Source of the DNA: Acanthopleura granulata | Taxonomy: Eukaryota; Mollusca; Polyplacophora; Chitonida; Chitonidae | NCBI GenBank assembly: GCA_016165875.1 | Contig: JABBOT010000014.1 | Coordinates: forward strand, 11,007,871-11,071,870 | Length of the DNA: 64,000 bases | Direction of reading: 5' to 3' | In this document: piece by piece, positions 49,101 to 59,655 of the stretch | Layout: each line of letters opens with the position of its first letter | Position numbering within the stretch: the stretch's first letter is position 1 | Translations under genes and position numbers: made by a program | Notes under the pieces: generated by a model | The model's input: only the letters and a program-made list of their open reading frames with translations | What the model was told of the DNA's origin: nothing | Databases searched by the model: none

Positions 49101-51575
49101 TTTAAAATATTTTTTTAAATTTATTTAATTTAACTTAAATTTTTATTTTAAATAAAACTAACACTGCGATAACTTGCATATATTTTTTTAGCTTCCAGAC
49201 GGTTTTGACAATATGTTTTAAAGTTCACAATGTCAATAACGTCCTGTTCATTTGGTTTAGTTTCAGAAAACATAACAATGTCATATTTACCGGCAAATAT
49301 GTCAAAATCTAGAGACAGAAGTTTCGATTTTTTATCCACCAACATTGATTAAACACATTTTCAGCCCTCTGTGCTAGGGCACTGATGATACGTTATTCAC
49401 ACCGGCTGAAGGTGTCCGCAACCCCACACATTCAATTAAAATAAATTAGGCCATATTTTATTTGATGTATCATTTGAGTTGTATTTTTTTTTTTTTTTTT
49501 TGCAATTCAGTATCCACGTTACGTCGTCGCGACCTACTGGTTCATACCCCATGAGGTTTGGTCAAGGCTTAAGCTATGACCGGTTACATTAACGCGACAC
49601 GTATAGGCCGGGTTCCTTGGACTGGGTCATCTAATGCGACAAACTCATCCAGGACATAAAGGCCGCGTTATCGTTCAGCAAATGTCCATTTAGCATGGCC
49701 TTCATTTACCGTCACCCAGTCATGATGTGTTGTAATGCGTCCCGCTGATCATCTCATGTCGAATCCATTGACATTTCAGTCCAGAAAGGTCAAGTCCTGT
49801 TTAACTCCGCATGCACTGACTTGCCTCTTCACCGATAGAGTTATGACATTTTTTTCACCTTCTCGCCACTGTCAGTTAATACAGTAACCTAATGGCTGTT
49901 TAAAAACCGATATTATTGGTTGTACCCTCCCACCCACTCAATTTCAGCTCCAACCCCACCCCCTTATCGCTCTTTTTCTCTCTCCCTAAGTTGTCCAGAG
50001 CTCACTGGCGTGTCTCTGACCCCAGAATGAAAACCCTGCTGACAATTACGATGCTTACGGTCTAGTCCGAATATCTTTAAATATGAACCCAGGTTATAAC
50101 TGTCAAATCAGTAGGAAGTAACTGGTTTTACTCTCTATGCTGTAGTCTTTTCTGTTGTCCCCGCGATGGCGTAATTGAACGAACACAGTATTGCAGAGGG
50201 AAATAAATTTTTATCCACAGGCATAGTTTGTATCAGAACCTGACGTTAACCACGTCATGTAATTTGCTACAAAGCTTAAGCTGTAAAATATAAAAGTCTG
50301 CACCACAGAGTGTCGGTACTGAGTCTAGCAAAGCTCAGTGGTGTACGCTGATCGCTCCGGGTTTGCTCCACCCATAGGCCTGGCCGCCGTCGAATAAGAG
50401 AACAATTCTTGAGTGTACCATGTACAACGCCAGTGAAACAAGGAATCAAAGCGAAGTATATTGGGCCATTTGTGGTAAAATGTATGGTTTGAAGATTTAA
50501 ATTTTAACACTTCTTTAGTTCCCTTGCAAGAAATTTCAAGGTAGGTCATAAGATACACTCAACCCCGAATAATGAATATCTCTAAACATAACTGTGAAAA
50601 TAATTTTGACCAATGAGTAGTCAGGATTATTTAGAGCCTGATTAGCGGATATGACGTGAATTGGGCTGGTAATTCATACCATTCTATATCCTGACTGTAC
50701 ACAACGCTGCTCTTATACGTACGAATTCAACTCGATTACGGTCTGCCAGTAACCTGTGGATGGTCGTGGGTTTCTCCCGGGTTCTACCCGGTTTCCTCCC
50801 ACCATGATACTGGCAGCCGTCACATTAGTGAAATATTCTTGAATATGGCGTAAGACACCAATCAAATAAATAATTAAATAAAATCAACTCGATTACGGAC
50901 AGTTGGCACGTGAAATATAGGCGGAACGGCGCCCGATTTGAGTGACCGACCCGATTCACGTCATTTAGTCAGCTTCGGGTGGGTAAAATGTCGGTGTCTT
51001 CAGACATCTACGGGAGCTCTCGGCGATAAAGCATATGCTTCTTAGAGGACGTTTTAAAATATCGGATAATCTGCAAACGTTACCCTATATACTACAATTT
51101 ACGTTATTCTCCCGCGGTCTTTTCCTTTAAAGCTGAATGCTCCAACTTGATTGAAATTGTATCAACACAGCCTAAAACTTGCGATCAAAATTGTATCGAT
51201 TTGACTTGTACATCTTGTATAGTTCAATTTGGATTACACCTTTAAGCTGACACTCCAGATCATTTTTTGAAAATATCCACTGATGGTATGGTACCCGAGT
51301 TCCTCCCTCCACCCTGAAAAAACTTTACCAGTACTTACCTTCATTAAGCCGGGATAATGCACCACACTTGGGGACACCTGTGACATGCACGTGCCTTCAC
51401 ACTTGTTCATGGTTACCGTGGCAACGCAGTCCACAATGATGGTTGAGCCCTGGTGTTCAACGGACATCTGTTTTACCAAGTCTACTTCCGTTTGCAGAGT
51501 TTGGCATCCATCTTGTTGACATGAAATGACTGCCATTTTCAAAATCACCAGCAGGAGGGCTATCCTTGTAGACAT
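43006..51575 (-). CDS. pburs: Bursicon beta subunit / partner of bursicon (complete, 2 coding exons, 128 aa)
   Basis: The exons are 51575-51339 (79 codons) and 43155-43006 (49 codons plus stop), joined in phase 0 across an 8183-bp intron. Bursicon beta is a secreted cystine-knot neurohormone. It pairs with bursicon alpha and acts on an LGR-type GPCR, driving cuticle tanning in insects; its role in non-moulting animals is less clear. A leader (MSTRIALLLVILKMAVIS) precedes a mature chain with eleven cysteines, the number typical of bursicon subunits. Exon 1 carries CQTLQTEVDLVKQ and the family hallmark MNKCEGTCMSQVSPSVV. Exon 2 starts QCRCCQEGSLLPK and ends with GCSCQDC, closing the knot. Glycoprotein hormone beta-5 would be the main alternative, but the KCEG-C-SQV-PSV motif favours bursicon beta. 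The ATG is preceded by a splice-acceptor-like TTTGCAG|CC, so a 5' UTR exon may exist upstream. A bursicon alpha gene was not found in the window. Confidence 0.9.
43196..43432 (+). mobile_element. SINE family A, best full-length copy
   Basis: The head GGCATCTGTGGCTCAGTCGG continues TTAGAGCGC (A box). GAGTTCAAGTCCAGC is the B box. The body GCCGGCAACCTGCGTATGG and the end GTCGTATAAGTGAAATATTC then TTGAGTATGGCGTAAAACAC lead to a short AAATGAATAAAT tail. This copy defines the family order (head, body, tail). It lies in the bursicon beta intron, antisense to the gene. Confidence 0.92.
44770..44965 (+). repeat. 38-bp tandem repeat carrying CRE-like sites
   Basis: About five units of the type CTGACGTCACACACACTCAA followed by GACAGCTCTCGACTCCAC. 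TGACGTCA is intact at 44809, 44847 and 44924, and reads GGACGTCA at 44885. The 5' unit is degenerate. TGACGTCA is the consensus cAMP-response element, bound by CREB/ATF proteins. The array lies in the bursicon beta intron. Confidence 0.9.
45035..45210 (+). repeat. Copy of dispersed repeat family R
   Basis: AGAGAGTAAAACCAGATTAA, GATGACAGTGTGATAGTTAG, TTGTCAGTTTATGG and CCGTCCACGTAAATGC match, in order, the copies at 53985 and 54655. Confidence 0.6.
46370..46445 (+). repeat. ~20-bp tandem repeat
   Basis: Four copies of TTTTTTGAGACAGATAGCAC, one truncated. It lies in the bursicon beta intron beside the LINE remnant. Confidence 0.85.
46670..49350 (-). mobile_element. Decayed non-LTR retrotransposon (LINE)
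   Basis: Minus-strand fragments follow the order of a LINE ORF2. Endonuclease pieces are at 49345-49148 (FDIFAGKYDIVMFSETKP) and 48956-48735 (VCMMGDWNARS), with YVHCPIALNL near 48500 as the SDH-type end. A linker at 48227-47898 includes LRHLKSHDPKEYGKVLNSK. The reverse transcriptase has VGVRKGEILTP near 47275 and LVDDIIIIS (the YADD position) near 47130. The C-terminal motif ILYGCKIWG lies near 46765. The pieces sit in different frames with stops and a deletion between linker and RT, so it is dead. The clade cannot be assigned by eye. It is inserted in the bursicon beta intron in the gene's own orientation. Confidence 0.85.
50360..50445 (+). mobile_element. SINE family A fragment
   Basis: GGCCTGGCCGCCGTCGAATA and AACAATTCTTGAGTGTACC mark a diverged 3' end in the bursicon beta intron. 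Confidence 0.55.
50741..50884 (+). mobile_element. SINE family A 3' two thirds
   Basis: GGTCTGCCAGTAACCTGTGG, GTTTCCTCCCACCATGATAC, GTGAAATATTCTTGAATATG and an AAATAAATAATTAAATA tail. Bursicon beta intron. Confidence 0.85.
51339..51575 (-). CDS. pburs: Bursicon beta exon 1
   Basis: ATG at 51575; donor ATGAAG|GTAAGT at 51339/51338, a near-perfect consensus, phase 0. It encodes the signal peptide and the first half of the knot (Cys at residues 24, 50, 59, 63). The open frame extends upstream through a minisatellite, but that part has no relation to the hormone. Confidence 0.9.
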
Positions 51576-51639
51576 GGCTGCAAATAGAGCAGTGAACATT
51601 GTAATAAAAATTCTGATTAAAGTGACTTTGAATAGTAGG

Positions 51640-52165
51640 GGAAACATTTTAAATAGAAATACTGCATGGTAAACGCGGAACAGAAGTTGACACTGAACTT
51701 GACTGGAAGCAGAGGAGTGGACGCAGACATAGAAATGTTGGTAAACATGACGGGAATAAAAGAGTAGACGCAGAAATATAAACGTTGGTAAACTTGATTG
51801 GCAATATAGGGGTAGATGCTGAACCGGAAACGTTGGTAAACGTGGCCAGAAACAGAAGCCTAGGTCTATAGGCGTTGAAATAGAAATATTAGTAAACGTT
51901 ACTTGGAATAGATGAGTAGACATTGAAACAGAAATGTTGGTAAATGTGACCGGGAATAGAGGAATTGACGCTGAAATAAAAATGATAGCAAAATGACCGA
52001 GAATAGCGACGTTGAAAAAGAAAGGTAGGTAAAAATGACCGGGAATAAAGATCTGACGTTGAAATAGAAATTTTGGTAAATGTGGCCGGGAATAGAGTAG
52101 GCGCTGGAATAGAAACATTGATAACGTACTGAGATTAGAGGAGTAGGTGTTGAAAATGTATTTCA
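51640..52165 (+). repeat. Degenerate ~54-bp minisatellite upstream of bursicon beta
   Basis: The consensus is GAATAGAGGAGTAGACGCTG then AAATAGAAATGTTGGTAAAC then GTGACCGG, in about nine diverged copies. Because the period is near 54 (18 codons), the minus strand stays open across the array and reads in frame into the bursicon ATG. Confidence 0.85.
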
Positions 52166-52950
52166 TCGTATCACATATAGTGACATTTTAAAAATATCGA
52201 TCCGGAGATTTCTCAGTTCTAAGAATATTCCAGTGGTTCCAATGTACAACAAACTTTATGATATCACATAAGTCACTGATCACAGGCCCTTTAGGAAGAC
52301 TAAGTTTTAATGTTAATGTCTGTTCATGTCCCTGTTTCCGTAACGCAAAGTTTGGGACGCTGATCTTTCTTCACCCTATTTCTCGAACAGCAATTATAAC
52401 GGCTAGTTAGATGAAAATAGTTTACGGATATCATCAACCCATACCAAACTATAAGTATTCGTAATTCCTACAGCTATAGCTTCATTTACTGAAACTGTGC
52501 CAACAAAAACTACATTAACGATTTTCCATGAAGGAACATTAGTAGGTATTATCAAATTTACAATTTTAACATTTTCAGCTAGTGCTTTATTCTAAAAAAC
52601 ATCGATAAGTATTTTCCTCATACAAAGGACTTATTAAGATAAATGCATTCAAAATAAAGTTTATATGATTAACTTAGCTCTAAATACAATTATTTTACAA
52701 TACAATACAATATATCTACAATAATAAGTTCAGTAAGTTTAGTATCCTTAGTGTAAATCTATTTTATCATCCACATTTTAAATCTAAATTTTTTCACCTG
52801 TAAATAGGTTTTTCTGTATTTTTCTGTATAAGAGGACCCACTTATAGCCATCGACTGCTGGAGATCCTCTATAAATAAATAATGAAAGAAATTAAATATG
52901 GAAGAGTTATTGTGCACTCTATTATTTTAGAAAAGTTGTCTTAGATGACC

Positions 52951-53079
52951 AGGAACCAGTTTCATGAGGCATAATTAGTGCATTAGCAATTAGCTAAGTG
53001 TACTTCATATGTATGTAACATATGTTTCCATGGAAATTAAGGGTCACTTAGCTTAAGTGTTCTTCATGGAACTGGTTCT
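52951..53079. mobile_element. Small hairpin MITE
   Basis: The ends AGGAACCAGTTTCATGAGG and TCATGGAACTGGTTCT are inverted copies. Inner segments TTAGCTAAGTGTACTTCATA and CACTTAGCTTAAGTGTTCTT also mirror. ~129 bp, non-coding. Confidence 0.75.
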
Positions 53080-53642
53080 GTATGGCCGATTTCTGATATT
53101 GCCGTTACATAGGACTGGTTGTGGCACATGCAGTTTGAAAAACAACGTTTGACTTATACGTTAACAAATCATATTAGCTTTATCCGTGGGGGTGAATGTG
53201 TTTCGTGTCCATATTTCCGTTCGGATGAAATTCGGCCTCAGGCCGGCGCATTTAGTCGCCGAGGAGCTTCCGGTTGGACCTGAGTTGTCATGACCAGTTT
53301 CCGCACACAATATCCAATGCAGTGATCGGAAAAGTCAAATGTTTTGCCTTTTAAGACCGTCTCCTTTACTGTATGCTAGAATGATAACATCGTGTGGTTA
53401 TCTACGTCAGATGGGGAATGGGAGAAGGGAGTGGGGTGAAATTTACAAGGACCTCACATATAAACATTTATAAGGAATTCCGCCCTGCGCTGTTTCAAAC
53501 CCGCAAAGTCCATCACCTTGAGCCAGTTTCAGTGAAATGATTTTCGGCTTCATTTATTTCTGTATAATTGCTTGACGGTTGTTTAAAGTCGAATTTGGAG
53601 CAAGCTGTAACCGAGTGGTTAAACATGCTTGTCTTTCTATTA

Positions 53643-53870
53643 CAAGGAGGGGCCTCCGTGGCCGAGGAAGTTAGTACACTGCTGCAGCGTAATGATCGAG
53701 GTCCCTGTCACCAATGCGGCCGCTGTGAGTTGAACTCTAACTCATGCTGGCTCCCTCTCTTGTCGTGGGTGGGTAGGTCCGCAAGCAACCTATAGATTTT
53801 TATGAGTTTACTCCAGGCTCTTCCCGGTTTCCACTCACTCTAATGTTAGCAATGATTCGTACCTTATGGC
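53643..53870 (+). mobile_element. SINE family A, 5' portion
   Basis: Head GGGGCCTCCGTGGCCGAGG, then CACCAATGCGGCCGCTGTGA and CTCATGCTGGCTCCCTCTC. The diagnostic 3' end is missing. Confidence 0.8.
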
Positions 53871-53984
53871 GCAATAATAGTCTGTGTCAAGAGAAGAGAC
53901 GCGTATCCCACAATTCAGTAGAAGGGAATCAGTCTATGCCTTCCTAAAATCATGACTTACATTATAAAAGATTCCAAAAGTCAC

Positions 53985-54265
53985 TTTGAAAGATGGCATA
54001 GAGAGTAAAAGTAGAGCAGTGACGACAGTTTCACAGATGGCCAATTATTTATAAATGGTGAAATCTGTCCTCTGGTCAGTTACCTCAGGTAGGGTTTTAT
54101 TCCAGCTGTTCATGTAAATTTTTATAAAGTAGCAGCTTACACTCCCCCAAGCACCACTGGTGAAGCAGAATTTAGGTGAAACAATCCCAGTTATAATAAT
54201 GTATTAGACATCACTAGTCTAGAATTATTCACGATGTTGTGTTGTTATCACATTTAATACGAACA
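53985..54265 (+). repeat. Copy of dispersed repeat family R
   Basis: AGAGAGTAAAAGTAGAGCAG, GACGACAGTTTCACAGATGG, CAGTTACCTCAGGTAGGG, and at the 3' end CATCACTAGTCTAGAATTAT then TGTGTTGTTATCACATTTAA. It shares its full length with the copy at 54655. Confidence 0.75.
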
Positions 54266-54600
54266 TAACTATTTGTAGATTCTCTACTTTTCATTCTACG
54301 ATTGCAGATTACAGTTTCGGTTATTTTTAGCTATACATGGATCAATACGTGGTTATTGCCATTCACGGAGTTACAGAATCAAATCACCAGTTGGCCTTGA
54401 TTATGAAAGCAGTGATTACTAATCCGACATTTGACAGAGGTCTGTTTGAACAGCGACCGTTTCCATGCTCTCTATTGAGATTCGAGCGCCCTGCTGTCAA
54501 TTACTGAAGCCAGATAACGGGGATTATATGTCGAACAAAGCTTCTGAACCGGCATCACACAAATCTGCCTGTTCCGCAATCGGTCCGAACTTACAATTCC

Positions 54601-54660
54601 CAGGGGGCCTCCGTGGCCCAAATGCTCAGCGTGCTACTGCGGTACAATATATAACACTAC
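54601..54660 (+). mobile_element. SINE family A head fragment
   Basis: GGGGGCCTCCGTGGCCCAAA followed by CAGCGTGCTACTGCGG. Only the first ~60 bp are present, immediately followed by repeat family R. Confidence 0.6.
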
Positions 54661-54945
54661 AGGATAGAGAGTAAAACCAGAGCAGGGTCGACGGTGTGAT
54701 AGTTGGTAAATGGTCACACGTTACCTGTAAAACTAGCCCCTCGCCAGTTTACCTCAGACAGGGTTTTATTCTAACTTTTCACGTGAGTGTTTAAGAAGTA
54801 ACAATTTACGCCACCCCTTGGAGCATGACTTGAACACAATTAGGTAACGGAATTGCAGTTATGTTAAATTGCAAAATTAATAGACGTCACTAGTCTAGAA
54901 TTATTCAAAATCCTGTGTTGTCATCACATTTAACACATTACACAA
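54655..54945 (+). repeat. Copy of dispersed repeat family R, longest
   Basis: From AGAGAGTAAAACCAGAGCAG through GTGTGATAGTTGGTAAATGG, CCAGTTTACCTCAGACAGGG and CACGTGAGTGTTTAAGAAG to CGTCACTAGTCTAGAATTAT and TGTGTTGTCATCACATTTAA. It is about 290 bp. No open frame and no obvious tRNA head. Confidence 0.75.
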
Positions 54946-54957
54946 TGACCCATGAAC

Positions 54958-55078
54958 TAGCGCCAAGGAACCAATGCGGTTTCTGTGAGTTCACGCTCAG
55001 CTAATGCTGGTATCTTCTCTGTTGGAAGGTAAGTTCTGTCGGGCTTGTCCCGGTATCGTCACACCAATCAAAAAAAAA

Positions 55079-55110
<32 letters not shown>

Positions 55111-55140
55111 AAAAAAAATAAATGAATGAATAAAAAAAAT
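54958..55140 (+). mobile_element. SINE family A, abridged, with long A-rich tail
   Basis: ACCAATGCGGTTTCTGTGAG, CAGCTAATGCTGGTATCTTC, a shortened body and CACCAATCAAAAAA running into ~70 bp of nearly pure A with AATGAATGAATA at the end. Confidence 0.75.
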
Positions 55141-55899
55141 TAATAAATACTATTCCAAGCATTCTAAGAGATTGAAAAATCCAGTGGAGCCAAGCATATG
55201 ACCGAGTGCCGTGATTTAGCATGCTCCGTCGATTAGCGCGAAACGCAGCTGTGTGGGCTGTGACGTAATTCTTCCAAGCGGGGAACACCCCTGTCACCCG
55301 AGACTGTAATTAGTTGCTAGGGTTGTGGTTGGAACTTAAGTATATATGTAAATTTATAACATGAAGTGGTCAAGAAACTTACCCCAGCCACAACACAATG
55401 GTCTGAAAATAATTTGTAGAGTTGTTGAAAGAAATCCTTACTCCACACTATTAGTTACGTGATTACTGAGAGAAAGGATACCAAACTATAAATGGTCTGT
55501 AAGCCTCGGACTGGGCGAGGCGTCAGCCGAATTTATTCCGCGGAAGATCCTAAAAGCTACACTGAAAATTGCTTTCTTGAAAAACAAAAGAAACAGTGAT
55601 TTCCTGTCGAGACCAGGAGCTTTGATTCACCAAGCAGTGATCTGGCAATCATGAGGTCATAACGTTATTGACCATGTTCACTGAACATTCCTTTGTGACG
55701 TTTTGTCGTTGGTGTCATTGATGCGTCACATTGTAACTGTTACGTAGTGAGGTTCTCCGTATTGCTGAGTTATCAGACACGTTGTTGCAGGATATAGAGA
55801 TATACGCGTCTAACACGTGATCATTACAGTCCAATCAAAAGCAGAGGATTCTGTGCGATGCGGGATAGTCGACAATATTACCACACAAAATCTTCCCCA

Positions 55900-56910
55900 A
55901 ATATTATGCCTCATAGTATCATTACAATAAAGCCCCTCACCCACCATGGCCAGATGCCCTACAGTATCTTACTCAGGTATTACCATAGAATTCCCCACCC
56001 CCACCCCCCGCATTATGTATTAATAACATGCACTATGTGCCATAGAAACCATCTTAATTCCCAAGACTAACAACACAGTAGTCATTACCATAGGCTATCT
56101 TTCCCAGGTATTACCATTCAGTATCTCCGTCAGATATAACCGTACCGTATCTCCCTGAGTCATTATAATAGGTTATCTTCACCAGGTATTACCAATAAAA
56201 ATCTCCCTCAGACATAACCATACAGTATCTCCCCCGGTCATTACCATAGACATCTCCAGATATTACCATACAGTAATTCCCTCAGATATGACTATACAGC
56301 ATCTCCCCCCAGTCATTACGGTACACTATCATCTCCACGTAATACCATACAGTATTTCTGCTGTCATTACCATAGACTATCTTACCAAGGTTTGATTATT
56401 CAGAATCTCTCTCAGGTATAATCATACCGCATCTCCCCCAGTCATTACCATAGACTATCTTCCCCAGGCATACCGCATCTCCCCCCAGTCATTACCATAG
56501 ACTATCTTCCCCAGGCATACCGCATCACCCCCAGTCATTACCATAGACTATCTTTCCCAGGCATTACCATACCGCATCTCCCACAGTCATTACCATAGAC
56601 TGTCTTTCCCAGGCATTACCATACCGCATCTCCCCCCAGTCATTACCATAGACTGTCTTTCCCAGGCATTACCATACCGCATCTCCCTCAGTCATTACCA
56701 TAGACTATCTTTCCCAGGTATTACCATACAGTATCCTCCTCAAATATGACTATGCAGCATCTCTCCCAGGTAATATCATAGGCTATTTTCCCCATGTATT
56801 GCCATACAGTATTTCCCTCAGATATAACCATACAGTATGTCCCCTGTAATTACTGTAGACTGTCTTCCCCTGATATGACCATTCAGTTTCTCACCCATAT
56901 ATAACAGCAG
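55900..56910 (+). repeat. ~52-bp minisatellite, about 1 kb
   Basis: The unit is about CATTACCATAGACTATCTTT, CCCAGGCATTACCATACCGC, ATCTCCCCCAGT. The core copies (56400-56720) are most alike, with diverged copies on both sides. Within a unit TTACCATA occurs twice, suggesting an older ~26-bp unit. Confidence 0.92.
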
Positions 56911-57183
56911 ACTATCTTCCATTTAGCCTTCAGTTTTGGACCTCATTTCGATTTTCAAGCAAAACTACTTCATACTTCAGTCTAATAAAAGTTAAGGTTC
57001 ATTAGGACAAAGCAACAGACTAGAGTCAATTCTGATTTGCATTCTAAACGTAAAGTTATCCTTAACCAAACTGAAATGCTTTTGGTTGTTCAATATTGGT
57101 ACACATTAAATAATTCAAAAAAAAAAAAAAAGTACACTCTTCTTTTTAGTCCAACTATAACCATTATCATTTCCCAGACCGTT

Positions 57184-57392
57184 TAAAACCTCCGTGGCCG
57201 AGGGGATTAGCGCCCCAAGTGGTTAGACTCTTACCAAGTTCAAGTACAGCTCATGCTATTTTCCGCTCCGGCCATACGTAGGAAGGTACACCCGGTTTTG
57301 TCCCACCATAATGCTGGCCACCGTCGTATAAGTGAAACATTATTGAGTACGGCGTAAAACACCAATCAGATAAATCAAATAAAAATAAAATA
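57184..57392 (+). mobile_element. SINE family A, internally deleted
   Basis: Head ACCTCCGTGGCCGAGGGGAT, CAAGTTCAAGTACAGCTCAT, 3' end TATAAGTGAAACATTATTGA and CACCAATCAGATAAATCAAA tail. Confidence 0.85.
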
Positions 57393-57497
57393 TACCTAGC
57401 TCGTTTTATTTTTCTGCTTAATAGTCTTCACATTTCCACTTTGACCTCTGTGTGCAACAAATACTTTAACGAACCTTACTCATCAGTCTTACATTGG

Positions 57498-57625
57498 AAG
57501 GTCTGCTTGCAACCTGCGGATGGTCGTATGTTTCTCTCGGACACTGTCCGGATTCCTCCAACCAAAATGCTGACCGCCGTAGTATAAGTGAAATATACTC
57601 CAGGACGGCATAAAATAACCATTCT
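57498..57625 (+). mobile_element. SINE family A 3' half
   Basis: AAGGTCTGCTTGCAACCTGC, GGATGGTCGTATGTTTCTC, TATAAGTGAAATATACTCCA, GGCATAAAATAACC. No A-rich tail remains. Confidence 0.8.
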
Positions 57626-58108
57626 TCTCTAGTGACACATCATAGTTCTAGTTGAAAGGCGCGTAGAAACAGTACACACAATGAGAGATGGAACAAGGAT
57701 TCCGCAGGACATACAGGTGTTCTTGGTTACAGAAACTAATGCAACGGAAACACAGCACAACAGGTGAGCACCACAGACTCGGATCACTTACCCGACGGCT
57801 CTACACTGCTCACGGTCTCTTCGGTTAAAGTTTCGGCCTTGGTATTGGTGTTCGTCCTGAAGGGTTTGCCGATATTGTCAAGGAAAACGAGCTTAGAAAT
57901 TGGCCACCGGGCGAACAGTCACTCGATGTAGCTGATTTGCAATGTTGGCCCTCGTCTGGCACTTCGGCTGTTTTCTGATTGTAACGCACCAACACCTGTT
58001 AGTTGCCACTATAGCTAGCGTAACTGACGGTGCACGACCCCTCTCTTGCTAAATTGGAAGGAGGGAGGGGGGAGAGATGAGTTTTTATATAGCTCGCGTG
58101 AGACTCAC

Positions 58109-58377
58109 CGGCGATTATCCAGGCTTGAAGGGCGCAGTTGTACGGGTGTATACGTTCCACCGGGCGAGTCAATGGCCCAAGTCTTCAACACAATTTCCTG
58201 ATTAAACAAGATCGAGGTTTCCGATATAATATCATTTTTTGGTATGAAATAGATCCCCGGCTGTGAGTCGGCGCTGTCATCAGCCGAGACCTCTCTCTGT
58301 GAATTGTAATATTCCCGCCGCGCCCTGGCTGCTTGAAGAAAAGACGCCCGAAGCACGCCTCCGCCTTGACACAGCAT
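58109..58377 (-). CDS. Candidate 5' coding exon, unknown protein
   Basis: On the minus strand an ATG at 58377 opens 89 codons (MLCQGGGVLRASFLQAAR ... GIYFIPKNDIISETSILFN ... SSLDNR). They lead to a strong donor, CGCCG|GTGAGT, at 58109/58108 (phase 2). The same frame continues 5' after one stop as a Trp/Lys-rich stretch. I do not recognise a domain and could not find a next exon with matching phase. It may be a real first exon or chance in a GC-richer patch. Confidence 0.25.
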
Positions 58378-59579
58378 CGATTATACGGAGTCCATCCATG
58401 GCGCTTGCCGGAACCATTTCTCCACAGCGTTCTTCCACCTCCGCCATCCAGACTTTTCTTTGGCTTTTTCAAGGGCAAAGAGTAGAGGGACTTTTTTTTA
58501 CGACAGAAACCTTCCGCTGTTGACATATAGAATCCCAACGCTTTATTGAGATGTATGATGAAAACACACAAGTTTGCAGGTGCTTTAAAGAGAGTGATGT
58601 AAATATATCGAACATGTGATCGTTATTTGAGCTAATGTTTACAACTATTATGTCTGGTAACTAGCGATCGTTGCTTGAGCGGAAGTTTACTAACAGCTAT
58701 TATGTCTATTGTTTGACAAGGTGTGGGAGGTAGAAAGTTAAAGATTCATTTCGAACACGCAAAACCGCACGCGTTGCCCTAAACGAAAAGAAAACACGAG
58801 ACCAAACGTATTTATATATCGATAAAGTTTCCCGCACAAAGTCTAAAAAGCCTACCATTTTATTCCTGCGATGTTGCATAACCAACATTTTACATTTCAC
58901 AAGGATCAAAATCAGACGCACCGAGGAAATCGAAAGTACGACCATGTTACATCAGATTTAACCAATCAGACGCGAGTTATTTCTGCAAACCTCGGCTGCA
59001 CTTGTTTCTGCTGTATGGCCAAGAGATCCATGTTTTGTGTTCATGGCCTACATGCACTGAAGAGCGTAGGATGTGAGTGTGGTGACATCGTGTTTCCGGT
59101 TTCTTTAACACAGCCCATCGATTCCATCCATGCCATCGAATAAGAGTTTCAGATTAAACTTTGATTTTTAGAGTTATGGATGTGGCTGTATAAGTCTGTT
59201 TCTAACCCTTTGACTACAGCTACATTATTTGCCATGTTTTCCTTTAATGACCAACACATGCCAGTTGTTTGTTTTTTTTTTTTTGGCGTGGAGTTTCAGT
59301 CAGTCAGTTATAAATCAGATCTCTACAAGGACACACACTTGAAAGTGGAGTACAAATAATGGGACAAGCAATGCTAATGGCCCCCACCAAGCCTTCGACA
59401 CACCAACAACCATCTCCCACTCTCGCAAGTGTTTGACCAAGGACATCTTTATTTCTTCATCTGTATTAAAGTTATAAAGCCTTTCGTCAGAAGATGTGTC
59501 GTATTTGTAGGAAGGCGTGGTGTTGGTATTCTTGTCTTATTTTGATCGTAGTTATATGCATAAGTGAAATACTCTTGAA

Positions 59580-59655
59580 ATAAATATTAATGAAACATTC
59601 ATAAATAAATAAATAAGTTAATAAATTAATAAATAAATAAATTAATAAACACAAA
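59580..59655 (+). repeat. (AAAT/AATT)n simple repeat after a SINE 3' end
   Basis: AAGTGAAATACTCTTGAAATA just to the left identifies the tail of a truncated family-A SINE. The repeat is its expanded tail. Confidence 0.7.

Noticed and set aside
57780..57960. Minus-strand frame with a GTAAGT donor (FLDNIGKPFRTNTNTKAET)
   Set aside because: No start codon or acceptor gives a phase compatible with the candidate exon at 58109, and the frame is short.
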